A DNA stretch of 64,000 bases from VXNE01 sp963664635 (GTDB lineage Bacteria; Pseudomonadota; Gammaproteobacteria; Pseudomonadales; Azotimanducaceae). Below, in pieces: positions 8,586 through 16,330 of the stretch. Where the stretch lies: positions 1,178,001 through 1,242,000 of the forward strand of contig OY761542.1 in NCBI GenBank assembly GCA_963664635.1. The letters run 5' to 3'. The translations under genes were made by a program, and so were the position numbers. Position 1 is the first letter of the stretch. The number at the start of each line of letters is the position of its first letter. The notes under the pieces were generated by a model, which was not told the origin of the DNA, ran no database searches, and worked only from the letters and a program-made list of their open reading frames with translations.

Positions 8586-8978
8586 GTGTTTCCAGCGGAC
8601 CTGCCGGCGCGTCCCCTCGCCGTGTCCGTCGCAGGAGGACTGCTGCTCGGCTCGGCGGTCATCCTGCTCCTGTCGTGGGCGGTCTGGCCCGAAACCGTGG
8701 TCAGCAACGGCGCCCGGGTGTTCTTCGTGATGCTCTGGGCGCTGCTGGCCTACGCGGCGTTTCGCGGGCTCGGCTGGGTGCGTGTCGCCATCGGCCTGGT
8801 GTTCCTCGCTTCGGGATGGGGCGTGGCGAACGCCGAATCCCTCGCGTCGGCATTCGCCGACACGCCGGTGTCGGAACTTCTGTGCTCCGCCATGCAGGTG
8901 GCCGCCCTGGTGTTCCTCTGCCTGCCCGCCACCGGGCGCTGGTTCGCGGCGGTGCGGGAGCTGGACGCCGAGGGGTAG
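8586..8978 (+). CDS. Small integral membrane protein, unknown
   Basis: 130 residues from a GTG at 8586, 21 nt after the MOSC stop. Four hydrophobic segments are visible: LAVSVAGGLLLGSAVILLLSWAV, VFFVMLWALLAYAAF, VRVAIGLVFLASGWGVA and MQVAALVFLCLPATGRWF. I do not recognise a family. Close spacing suggests it is the third gene of the DUF1330-MOSC operon. Confidence 0.6.
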   Translation: MFPADLPARPLAVSVAGGLLLGSAVILLLSWAVWPETVVSNGARVFFVMLWALLAYAAFRGLGWVRVAIGLVFLASGWGVANAESLASAFADTPVSELLCSAMQVAALVFLCLPATGRWFAAVRELDAEG

Positions 8979-8997
8979 TGCAGCGCCCCGCCCGTCG

Positions 8998-9387
8998 CTA
9001 CTCGGCCTTCGCGGAGAGCTGCAGCAGGATTCCGTGGGTGGACTTCGGGTGCACGAACACCTGGGGGCCGCCTTCGCCGATCAGGCGGGCGCCGGCTTCA
9101 CGCATCGCGGTCGCCGTCTCGGCCACGTCGTCCACCTCGAACGCGAGGGTGTGGATGCCCTCGCCGCGGCCCTCGAGGGCGCGCCCGACCGCTCCGTTCG
9201 GGTCCGTCGGGGCGACCACCTCGATGAAGCCGCCGTTCGGCAGGTTGAAGAAAGCCTGCTTGATGCCGAGGGCCTCGCTCTCGTCCGTGCGGTCGAGGGT
9301 CAGTCCGAGGCAGTCGCGATAGGTCCTGATCCCCTCGTCGAAGTCGGCAACCCGCACGACGAGGTGATCGAATCCGGTCATGGCCAT
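8998..9387 (-). CDS. VOC protein, methylmalonyl-CoA epimerase-like
   Basis: 129 residues with a duplicated beta-alpha-beta-beta-beta (VOC) fold. Motifs: FDHLVVRVADFDEGIRTYRDCLGL, NLPNGGFIEVVAPTD, EGIHTLAFEVDDVAETATAMREAGARLIGEG and VFVHPKSTHGILLQL. The metal-binding His and Glu residues (FDHLV, FIEVV, IHTLAF, HGILLQL) are present. The HPKSTHGIL segment is characteristic of methylmalonyl/ethylmalonyl-CoA epimerases, though related dioxygenases look similar. A role in propionate metabolism would fit the acyl-CoA carboxylase at 23.0 kb (inference). Confidence 0.75.
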   Translation of the reverse strand: MAMTGFDHLVVRVADFDEGIRTYRDCLGLTLDRTDESEALGIKQAFFNLPNGGFIEVVAPTDPNGAVGRALEGRGEGIHTLAFEVDDVAETATAMREAGARLIGEGGPQVFVHPKSTHGILLQLSAKAE

Positions 9388-9552
9388 GGTGTGTCTCCTG
9401 GTGAATTGCGATGCCCCGGGTTGATTCGCGGGCGCTGCGCGCGCTCGAGGCGACAGCGGAGCTTAGCAGAAGTCACTCGAATCTCGCGGGCGCTGGAAAG
9501 ACCTGCCGCCGGGGCATAAGGTAGCGCCCAACGGGAGACGCGGAGCGGGCCG

Positions 9553-9849
9553 ATGTCCGAGGAACGGGGCCTCACCAATCACGAGATCACCATCGCGCTC
9601 GCGGGCGGGGCGGTACTGGGCCCTTTCCGGGCGACTTGGAGTACGGAGATCGTCAGCGACGTGCGCGAGCTGACGAAGGACTACGACGGGTTCCTCCAGG
9701 GCCAGCCGCAGACGCGCTACAAGTACCACCTGCACGACAGCGACAACCCCCATCGGCCGATCTCGCACTCGCTGATCCTGAACTTCGAGCACGTCACGGC
9801 GATCTACGACCGGGTGCTGCTGCACGACCACGAACACCAGGGCGACTGA
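9553..9849 (+). CDS. Hypothetical protein, about 98 residues
   Basis: Opens MSEERGLTNHEITIALAGGAVLGPF and contains TKDYDGFLQGQPQTRYKYHLHDSDNP and a His/Asp-rich tail (LLHDHEHQGD). It looks cytoplasmic. I do not recognise a family. Plausible as a gene because it has a purine-rich region ahead of the ATG and fills the gap between two minus-strand genes, but it could be spurious. Confidence 0.5.
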   Translation: MSEERGLTNHEITIALAGGAVLGPFRATWSTEIVSDVRELTKDYDGFLQGQPQTRYKYHLHDSDNPHRPISHSLILNFEHVTAIYDRVLLHDHEHQGD

Positions 9850-9895
9850 TCCGGCCGCGCCGGGAGCTTGTGCGGCGAGGATCGGCCCCCGGGCG

Positions 9896-10615
9896 TTACA
9901 GATTCCGCTGGAACAGCGCGAACAGCCGTTCCCAGTGCCGCTCGGCGGAGGGCTTGTGGTACTTGCCCTCGCGCTGCGGGAAGACGAAGCCGTGGTCGGC
10001 GCCGGGGTACCACTCGACGCGGTGGCTGATGCCCGTGGCGGCGAGGTGCTCCTCGAGGGGATCGATCATGGACGGCGGCGCCAGCGGGTCGAGCTCCGCG
10101 CAGCCGAAGTAGATCTCGCCCGCGATCCGGTGCGCCGTGCCGTGCGGGGCGTTGTCCCCGTAGAGCCGCACGCCGTGGAACGACGCGGCGGCCTTGATCC
10201 GGTCCGGGAACTCGGCCGCGGCCGCGAACACGAACGGTCCGCTCATGCAGTAGCCGACCGCGCCGACGGGACCGCCCCGGGCGGCATCCCGGCCCGCGGC
10301 GAAATCGAGCAGCACCCGGGTGTCCTCGCAGACCATGGCGTCGGTGGTGGCGTCCATGAGTTCCCGCATGCGCTCGCGCGTCGCGCCCGGCATGCCCATG
10401 TGGAACTCGCGCACCTGCCGGTAGTACAGGTTGGGGAGCATGACGTAGTAGCCCACCGTACCGATGCGGCGCGCCATGTCGTGCAGTTCCTCGCGCTTGC
10501 CCGGCGCGTCCATGTAAAAGATGACGAGGGGGAAGGGGCCGCCTTCCTCCGGGTGGGTAATGAAGGTGTTCATCGCGCCGTCGGCGGTCTGGATGTCGAT
10601 TTCGGTTTCGATCAT
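9896..10615 (-). CDS. Dienelactone hydrolase family protein
   Basis: 239 residues, typical length for the family. Alpha/beta-hydrolase with a cysteine nucleophile: GYCMSG (Cys123), acid in AELDPLAPP (Asp176) and histidine in GADHGFVFP (His208). N-terminal FPLVIFYMDAPGKREELHDMARRIGTVGYYVMLPNLYYR is the usual family beginning. It hydrolyses lactones or esters; classical members act in chloro-aromatic breakdown, but the substrate here is unknown. Three 12-bp tandem repeats lie just upstream of its start, in the divergent promoter region shared with the next gene. Confidence 0.85.
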   Translation of the reverse strand: MIETEIDIQTADGAMNTFITHPEEGGPFPLVIFYMDAPGKREELHDMARRIGTVGYYVMLPNLYYRQVREFHMGMPGATRERMRELMDATTDAMVCEDTRVLLDFAAGRDAARGGPVGAVGYCMSGPFVFAAAAEFPDRIKAAASFHGVRLYGDNAPHGTAHRIAGEIYFGCAELDPLAPPSMIDPLEEHLAATGISHRVEWYPGADHGFVFPQREGKYHKPSAERHWERLFALFQRNL

Positions 10616-10627
10616 GGTGCAGGGCCC

Positions 10628-10663
10628 TGGAAGGAAGCGTGGAAGGAAGCGTGGAAGGAAGCG
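10628..10663. repeat. Three perfect 12-bp tandem repeats
   Basis: TGGAAGGAAGCG occurs three times head to tail, 13 bp upstream of the dienelactone-hydrolase start and within the divergent intergenic region. It could change promoter spacing by slippage. Two other 12-bp-period repeats occur at gene starts in this window. Confidence 0.9.
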
Positions 10664-10722
10664 CCGCGATTATAGGGGTGGGCCGGTATGATGCGCGGCG
10701 TACGACCACTCTGGACCCTGTC

Positions 10723-11616
10723 ATGCGCACCCTTCGTACGCTGCTGCTGGCCGGCGCCCGCACGCTCCTGCTGGCCGGCGCCGGTCTGCTCCTGCTGCCG
10801 AGCGCGGTCGCCGCCGCCGACACCGGCGCGTCCCAACGGTCGGACTACGCCGTGAGCGCCGATGTCGTCTACGGCCACAAGGCGGGCATGGCGCTCTTCT
10901 ACGACGTGCTCCACCCCCACGAACCGAACGGCGCCGGCGTGGCGTTCATGGTGAGCGGCGGCTGGTTCTCCCGCTGGCGGCCGCCCGCGCGGCGCGTGGC
11001 GCGGTTCGAACACCTGCTCGACGCCGGGTTCACCGTGTTCGCCGTCCACCACGGCAGCGCGCCGCGCTTCAAGGTTCCGGAGGCGGTGGAGGACGTGCGG
11101 CGGGCCGTGCGCCACATCCGCATGCAGGCGGCGGACCACGGCATCGATCCCGACCGGATCGGCGTCAACGGCGGCAGCGCCGGGGGACACCTGTCGCTGA
11201 TGCTCGGGCTGGCCGGGGACGCCGGCGACCCGGTGGCCGAAGATCCGGTGGAGCGCGTCTCCAGCCGCGTCCAGGCCGTCGTCGCGCTGTTCCCCCCGGT
11301 CGACCTGACCCGGTCCGTTGGTCCGAACGACAGGTTCCCGGCCCTCGACTTCGACCCGGAGCTCGCGGGAGTTGTTTCTCCGATAGGCTTCGCCAGCGCG
11401 GACGACCCGCCCGTGCTCATGATCCACGGCGACGCGGACCGGCTCGTGCCGCTGGCCAACAGCGAGCGCATGAGCGCGGCGCTCGATGGGGTCGGCGTCA
11501 TGAACGAGGTCATCGTCCTCGAGGGGGCGGGCCACGGCTTTGAGGGCGCGGACGCGGCGCGGTCCCGCCGCGAGACGGTGGCGTTTTTCGAGCAGCACCT
11601 CGCCGGCGACCCGTGA
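10723..11616 (+). CDS. Secreted alpha/beta hydrolase (BD-FAE-like)
   Basis: 297 residues. Signal peptide of two hydrophobic blocks (LLLAGARTLLLAGAGLLLLPSAVAAA). The nucleophile elbow GVNGGSAGGHLS contains Ser152; the acid is in MIHGDADRLVP and the histidine in GAGHGFEG. FKVPEAVEDVRRAVRHIR and the oxyanion-like region VSGGWFSRW resemble esterases of the alpha/beta hydrolase fold-3/BD-FAE group. The stop overlaps the following GTG start by GTGA, making it the first gene of a three-gene operon with an oxidoreductase and a ThuA protein, so a polysaccharide or sugar-ester substrate is plausible (inference). Confidence 0.8.
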   Translation: MRTLRTLLLAGARTLLLAGAGLLLLPSAVAAADTGASQRSDYAVSADVVYGHKAGMALFYDVLHPHEPNGAGVAFMVSGGWFSRWRPPARRVARFEHLLDAGFTVFAVHHGSAPRFKVPEAVEDVRRAVRHIRMQAADHGIDPDRIGVNGGSAGGHLSLMLGLAGDAGDPVAEDPVERVSSRVQAVVALFPPVDLTRSVGPNDRFPALDFDPELAGVVSPIGFASADDPPVLMIHGDADRLVPLANSERMSAALDGVGVMNEVIVLEGAGHGFEGADAARSRRETVAFFEQHLAGDP

Positions 11617-12719
11617 CCAAGGCGGAACCGGTGCGGGTAGGGCTCATTGGCTGCGGCACGATCGCACCCGCCTATCTGCGCGCCGCGGGGACGTTCCCGG
11701 CGTTCGAGGTCGTGGCATGTGCGGACCTCGACGGCGCGGCCGCGGCGGACCGGGCCGCGGAGTTCGGGATCGAACCGTTGCCCGTCGAAGCCCTGCTGGC
11801 CCGCGACGACATCGAAGCCATACTCAACCTGACCGTGCCGGCGGCCCACGCCGAGGTCTATCGGGCGGCGCTGCTGGCAGGCAAGCACGTCTACTGCGAA
11901 AAGCCCTTCGCGCTGGACTTTGCGGCCGGCGCCGACGTGCTCGCGCTGGCGGAGCGGTCGGGGCTCAGGGTGGGGTGCGCGCCGGACACTTTCCTCGGCG
12001 GCGGCCACCAGACCGTGCGCGGCCTCATCGACGCCGGCGCCATCGGCCGGCCCCTTTCGGCCACGGCGTGCATGATGATCCGCGGCCACGAGTCCTGGCA
12101 CCCGAACCCGGACTTCTACTACCGCCCCGGCGGCGGTCCGCTCTTCGACATGGGCCCCTACTACCTGACGGCCCTCGTGCACGCGCTCGGGCCCATCGCG
12201 CGCGTGGCGGCGATGACGGGGCGGGGGCTCGAAGTCCGCACGATCGGTTCGGAGCCGCGGGCCGGACAGCAGATCGCCGTGGACGTGGACACCCACGCCG
12301 CGGGCGTCCTGGAGTTCGTCGGCGGGGCGGTGGCCACCGTCGTCATGAGCTTCGACGTCTGGCGCCACTCGAACCGATGGATCGAGATCCATGGCGTGGA
12401 CGGCAGCCTGTCCGCGCCGGACCCCAACCGTTTCGGGGGCGCGGTCCGCGTGTCGGACCGCGGCGGGGAGTGGCGCGAAGCGCCCCTCTCGCACGGCTAC
12501 ACCGACAACATGCGCAGCGTCGGCCTCGCGGACCTCTGCACGGCGGTGCGGACCGGCCGCCCGCCCCGCTGCAGCGGGGCGCTGGCCCTGCACGTCCTCG
12601 AGGCCATGGAGGCGTTCGGCCGTTCGTCCCGCGCCGGCGCCCACGTCGCGCTGACCACCTCCCCGGAGCGGCCGGCGCCGCTCCCCGCGGACCTGGACCA
12701 CGGAGCCCTCGATGCCTGA
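11613..12719 (+). CDS. Gfo/Idh/MocA family oxidoreductase
   Basis: 368 residues from a GTG overlapping the previous stop. N-terminal Rossmann NAD(P) site VRVGLIGCGTIAPAY; EAILNLTVPAAHAEVYRAALLAGKHVYCEKPFAL contains the family EKP motif with the catalytic lysine. The C-terminal substrate domain has GGPLFDMGPYYLTALVHALG and WIEIHGVDGSLSAPDPN. Such enzymes oxidise or reduce sugars, inositols or related polyols using NAD(P). The following ThuA gene overlaps by 8 nt, a pairing often seen in sugar catabolic clusters. The exact sugar cannot be inferred. Confidence 0.88.
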   Translation: MTKAEPVRVGLIGCGTIAPAYLRAAGTFPAFEVVACADLDGAAAADRAAEFGIEPLPVEALLARDDIEAILNLTVPAAHAEVYRAALLAGKHVYCEKPFALDFAAGADVLALAERSGLRVGCAPDTFLGGGHQTVRGLIDAGAIGRPLSATACMMIRGHESWHPNPDFYYRPGGGPLFDMGPYYLTALVHALGPIARVAAMTGRGLEVRTIGSEPRAGQQIAVDVDTHAAGVLEFVGGAVATVVMSFDVWRHSNRWIEIHGVDGSLSAPDPNRFGGAVRVSDRGGEWREAPLSHGYTDNMRSVGLADLCTAVRTGRPPRCSGALALHVLEAMEAFGRSSRAGAHVALTTSPERPAPLPADLDHGALDA

Positions 12720-13386
12720 ACCGCGCGTCTTCATCACCTGGGGTGGCTGGGACGGCCACGAACCGGAAGCCACGGCCGGCATCTTCGCGGATGTGCTGCG
12801 CGGGGACGGCTGCGACGTGATCGTCTCGGATTCCCTCGCCCCGCTCGCGGACGAGGCGTTCCTGGATGGCATCGACCTCGTCATGCCCGTCTGGACGATG
12901 TCCCGCATCGGGCAGGACGAGGAACGCGGGCTGCTGCGAGCGATCCGCAACGGCACGGGATGCGCCGGCTGGCATGGCGGCATGGGAGACGCCTTCCGCG
13001 CCAACGTCGAGTACCAGTTCATGGTGGGCGGGCAGTTCATCTGCCATCCGGGCGGGATCATCGACTACACCGTGCAGATCGTCTCGAACGACCCGATCGT
13101 CTCCGGGCTCGACGACTTCGCGATGCGCTCGGAGCAGTACTTCATGCACGTCGACCCGTCGAACGAGGTTCTGGCGACGACGACGTTCGCGGGCCGGCAC
13201 TGGGGCATCGACTGGGTCAAGGACGTCGTCATGCCGGTCTGCTGGAAGAAACGCTACGGGGCCGGGCGCGTGTTCTACAGTTCGCTCGGTCACGTGGCCG
13301 CCGACTTCGACGTCCCCGAGGCGCGGGAGATCATGCGGCGCGGCTGCCACTGGGCCCTGCGGACCCCGGTGGGATCCGGTACCTGA
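12712..13386 (+). CDS. ThuA-domain protein (trehalose-utilization type)
   Basis: 224 residues. ThuA-like class I glutamine amidotransferase fold: FITWGGWDGHEPEATAGIFADVL, LVMPVWTMSRIGQDEERGLLRAIRNGTGCAGWHGGMGDAF, VEYQFMVGGQFICHPGG, MRSEQYFMHVDPSNEVLATT, MPVCWKKRYGAGRVFYSSLGH. ThuA participates in oxidative trehalose and disaccharide use together with Gfo/Idh/MocA enzymes, matching its neighbour here. It overlaps that gene by 8 nt. No signal peptide. Confidence 0.88.
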   Translation: MPEPRVFITWGGWDGHEPEATAGIFADVLRGDGCDVIVSDSLAPLADEAFLDGIDLVMPVWTMSRIGQDEERGLLRAIRNGTGCAGWHGGMGDAFRANVEYQFMVGGQFICHPGGIIDYTVQIVSNDPIVSGLDDFAMRSEQYFMHVDPSNEVLATTTFAGRHWGIDWVKDVVMPVCWKKRYGAGRVFYSSLGHVAADFDVPEAREIMRRGCHWALRTPVGSGT

Positions 13387-13534
13387 ACGGAAGCTGACTG
13401 ACACGGGCCCGCCCGCGTCACCGGCAAACCGTCGGGGCCGACCGGCCGACGTACACGGTGTCGTCCAGCGCGCGAACGGCGATAATGCGCCCGGGACGGC
13501 GAGCCGCACTGTTGATCTGGAGGTTTGACTGACG

Positions 13535-14902
13535 ATGCGCAACGATTTCCTGCTCCTGGGGGCTTACGCGCGTTTCGGCCGCGCGGCGCTGCTTGCCCTG
13601 GCTGGCATTGCCCTGGCGGGTGCCGCCACCGCGGCGGAGAAGCTGACGGTCGCACCCGTGCTGAAGGAGGTCACGCCGGCGGTGGTGAACATCTCCGTGC
13701 GCGGGCGTCGCGTGCAGCAGAACCCGCTCATGGAAGATCCCATCTTCCGGCGCTTCTTCAATGCACCCGGGCGCCGGAGCGTACCGATCCAGGGTATTGG
13801 CTCGGGGGTCATCATCGACAGCGACGAGGGGCTGGTCGTGACCAACCACCACGTAGTGCACGGCGCCGAAGAGATCGTCGTGACGCTGCGCGACCGCCGC
13901 GAGTTCGAGGCGACCCTCGTGGGCAGCGACCCCGGCACGGACGTGGCGCTGCTGCGCATCGAGGGCGACGATCTGGTCGAGCTGCCGCCGGGGGACTCGG
14001 ACTCGCTCGAGGTCGGCGACTTCGTCGTGGCCATCGGCAACCCCTTCGGCCTGGGGCAGACCGTCACGCTCGGGATCGTGAGCGCGCTCGGGCGCAGCGG
14101 CCTGGGGCTCGAGGCCTACGAGGACTTCATCCAGACCGACGCCTCCATCAACCGGGGCAACTCCGGCGGGGCCCTGGTGGACCTCGACGGACAGCTCGTC
14201 GGCATCAACACGGCCATCAACTCCCCGAGCGGGGGTAGCGTGGGCATCGGCTTCGCGGTCCCCACGCGGATGGTGACGGCGGTCGTCGAGCAACTGCTCG
14301 AATTCGGGGAGGTACGGCGCGGCGTCCTCGGGGTGGTCATTTCGAACGTCAGCCCGGACGTCGCGGAAGGACTTGGGCTCGAGGAGGCCACGGGCGCGGT
14401 CGTCTCGCAGGTCATGGAGGGTTCGCCCGCGGAGCAGGCGGACATTCGGCCCTACGACGTGATCGTGAGCATCGACGGCGAGGCGGTGGACGGAGCGGCG
14501 GACCTGCGCAACCGGGTGGGACTCGTGCGCGTGGGCGAGGAAGTCGTGGTGGGGCTGCTGCGCGACGGCGAACGGCTCGAGAAGCGCGTCGCCATCGGCG
14601 AGGGAGATTTCGTGGCGGCGGGCCGGGGCGGTACCTCCGAGCGCTTCGCCGGCGTGCAGTTCCGCGACCTCGGGCCGCAGCATCCCCGCTTCGGGGAGGT
14701 TCGCGGCGTGGAGCTGGCCGCGGTGGAGCCGGGCAGCGGCGCGGCCCGTGCCGGCCTGCGCGCGGGGGATATCATCCTTGAAGTGAACCGGCGCAAGGTC
14801 GCGAACGTGCGCGAGTTCGTCGAGGCGGTCGGCCAGCAGGATGGGGTGTTGGCGCTCTACGTGCAGCGCGGGAACACGCGGACGTTCATCGCGGTGCGTT
14901 GA
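13535..14902 (+). CDS. Periplasmic serine protease, DegP/HtrA family
   Basis: 455 residues. Signal sequence (RAALLALAGIALAGAATAAEKL), then a trypsin-like domain with the triad His106 in TNHHVVHGA, Asp136 in GSDPGTDVALLRI and Ser210 in INRGNSGGALVD. Two PDZ domains follow, about 260-350 (RRGVLGVVISNVSPDVAEGLGLEEATGAVVSQV) and 365-455 (GVELAAVEPGSGAARAGLRAGDIILEVNR). The Do-family architecture and length match DegP/DegQ, an envelope quality-control protease and chaperone. It sits upstream of a DksA-like gene and close to ClpB and CbpA, forming a stress-response neighbourhood. Confidence 0.93.
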   Translation: MRNDFLLLGAYARFGRAALLALAGIALAGAATAAEKLTVAPVLKEVTPAVVNISVRGRRVQQNPLMEDPIFRRFFNAPGRRSVPIQGIGSGVIIDSDEGLVVTNHHVVHGAEEIVVTLRDRREFEATLVGSDPGTDVALLRIEGDDLVELPPGDSDSLEVGDFVVAIGNPFGLGQTVTLGIVSALGRSGLGLEAYEDFIQTDASINRGNSGGALVDLDGQLVGINTAINSPSGGSVGIGFAVPTRMVTAVVEQLLEFGEVRRGVLGVVISNVSPDVAEGLGLEEATGAVVSQVMEGSPAEQADIRPYDVIVSIDGEAVDGAADLRNRVGLVRVGEEVVVGLLRDGERLEKRVAIGEGDFVAAGRGGTSERFAGVQFRDLGPQHPRFGEVRGVELAAVEPGSGAARAGLRAGDIILEVNRRKVANVREFVEAVGQQDGVLALYVQRGNTRTFIAVR

Positions 14903-14996
14903 CGGGGGAGGCGCGGGGCGGGAAGGCGCTGCTGCAAGCCCGGTCGCCCCTTCGAATCCGTTTGTCACCGGTACCCCGTTGGTTTAGGGTTAATGC

Positions 14997-15335
14997 ATGG
15001 ACCTTGAGCAGCGCCGCCGTGACCTCGTGGCGCGGCGAGCAGAGTTGGCCGAGCGGATGGCGCGCGTCGCGAGCCACACGCAGCACCGGTCCGAGCCGCT
15101 CTCGGCGGACTTCGCCGAGCAGGCGGTGGAACTCGAGAACCAGGGCGTGCTGGTGGCCCTCGACGGTGAGTTGAGCGCCGAGTTGCGCTCCATCGCGATC
15201 GCCCTGCAGCGCATCGAGTCCGGTGACTACGAGTACTGCATGCGCTGCGGGGACGAGATCGGCGAGGCGCGGCTGAACGTGCTGCCGTCGGTGACGCTCT
15301 GCATCAAGTGCGCCGAGGCGCAGGACCGGGGCTGA
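14997..15335 (+). CDS. TraR/DksA-type zinc-finger protein
   Basis: 112 residues. N-terminal coiled helices (MDLEQRRRDLVARRAELAERMARV), a second helix with IAIALQRIESGDYEYC, and a four-cysteine zinc finger: Cys81-x2-Cys84 and Cys102-x2-Cys105 in CMRCGDEIGEARLNVLPSVTLCIKC. Members bind the RNA polymerase secondary channel and modulate transcription with ppGpp. It is shorter than E. coli DksA and the coiled-coil tip lacks the familiar acidic pair, so it may be a paralogue rather than DksA itself. Convergent with the J-protein gene. Confidence 0.85.
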   Translation: MDLEQRRRDLVARRAELAERMARVASHTQHRSEPLSADFAEQAVELENQGVLVALDGELSAELRSIAIALQRIESGDYEYCMRCGDEIGEARLNVLPSVTLCIKCAEAQDRG

Positions 15336-15353
15336 ACGCCCGCGGTCCGGGAG

Positions 15354-16310
15354 TCACGCTCTCGGGTTGAACCCGGAGGCTTCCGCCAGCGACTCGTACA
15401 GGGCCCTTTCCCGCGCGCTGACCTGCGCCGGTACGTCGATCCGCACCGTGACCAGGTGGTTGCCCGGAGCCGAGCCCGGCAGGCCCCGGCCGGCGAGCCG
15501 CAGGCGCGTGCCGGCGGTGGTTCCCGGCGGGATCTTCAACTTGACGCGCCCGGTGACGGTCGGGACGGGAACGCTGGTGCCGAGGACGGCCTCCCATGGG
15601 GTCACCCGGACTTCCGAGCGGATGTCGAGGCCCTCGACCGTGAACTCGGGATGCGGCAGCAGGCGCAGCTCGATATAGAGGTCGCCGGCGGCGCCGTCTC
15701 CCATGCCGGCGTCCCCCTGGCCGCGGAGCCGGAAGCTCTGCCCGTCGGTGAGTCCTGGCGGTACCTTGACCTTGAGGACCTTGAGCCGCTTCGAACCGGG
15801 CGCACCCGATGACGGGCCGAGGCTGACTTCGACGGGTTCCTGGGAGGCGATCTGTTCCAGGGTCACGTGCAGGACGGCGCGGGTGTCCCTGCCCCTGGCA
15901 TCGCCGCCGAAGCCGCCATGCCCCCGCATCGCGTCGGCGAACGGCCCGCCCGGTGCCGCGGCTTCGCCGAACAGCCCACCGTCCCCGAACATCGCCTGAA
16001 AGAAGTCGCTGAAACCGCCGGCGCCGCCCATGCCGCCCTGGAAGTGGAACTGCCGTCCCCACCCCGGCGGCGGGCGGAACTCCTGCCCCGCGCGCCAGTT
16101 GGTGCCGAGCTGGTCGTAGGCCCCCCGCTTCTCCGGGTCCTTCAGGACTTCGTAGGCTTCGCCGACTTCCTTGAAGCGCGCGTCGGCGTCCGACTCGCGG
16201 CTGACGTCGGGATGGTACTTGCGGGCCAGGCGACGGTAGGCGCGCTTGATGTCGTCCTGGCTCGCGGTGCGCTCGACACCGAGGATGTCGTAGTAGTCCC
16301 GGAACTCCAT
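15354..16310 (-). CDS. cbpA: DnaJ-class co-chaperone, CbpA type
   Basis: 318 residues. N-terminal J domain (1-70) with MEFRDYYDILGVERTASQDDIKRAYRRLARKYHPDVS, including the HPD tripeptide. A Gly/Phe-rich linker follows (FHFQGGMGGAGGFSDFFQAMFGDGG). The two C-terminal beta domains lack the DnaJ zinc finger (DTRAVLHVTLEQIASQEPVEVSL ... VKVPPGLTDGQSFRLRGQGDAGMGDGAAGDLYIELRLLPH). That is the CbpA arrangement. It stimulates DnaK ATPase. Located 20 nt downstream of clpB on the same strand, so probably co-transcribed as a disaggregase module. Confidence 0.9.
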   Translation of the reverse strand: MEFRDYYDILGVERTASQDDIKRAYRRLARKYHPDVSRESDADARFKEVGEAYEVLKDPEKRGAYDQLGTNWRAGQEFRPPPGWGRQFHFQGGMGGAGGFSDFFQAMFGDGGLFGEAAAPGGPFADAMRGHGGFGGDARGRDTRAVLHVTLEQIASQEPVEVSLGPSSGAPGSKRLKVLKVKVPPGLTDGQSFRLRGQGDAGMGDGAAGDLYIELRLLPHPEFTVEGLDIRSEVRVTPWEAVLGTSVPVPTVTGRVKLKIPPGTTAGTRLRLAGRGLPGSAPGNHLVTVRIDVPAQVSARERALYESLAEASGFNPRA

Positions 16311-16330
16311 GCGCCGGCCCCGCGTCCGCC

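Noticed and set aside
15336..15353. Stop-codon palindrome at the DksA/CbpA convergent junction
   Set aside because: The 18-bp gap has no inverted repeat like those at 5.7 and 42.2 kb.
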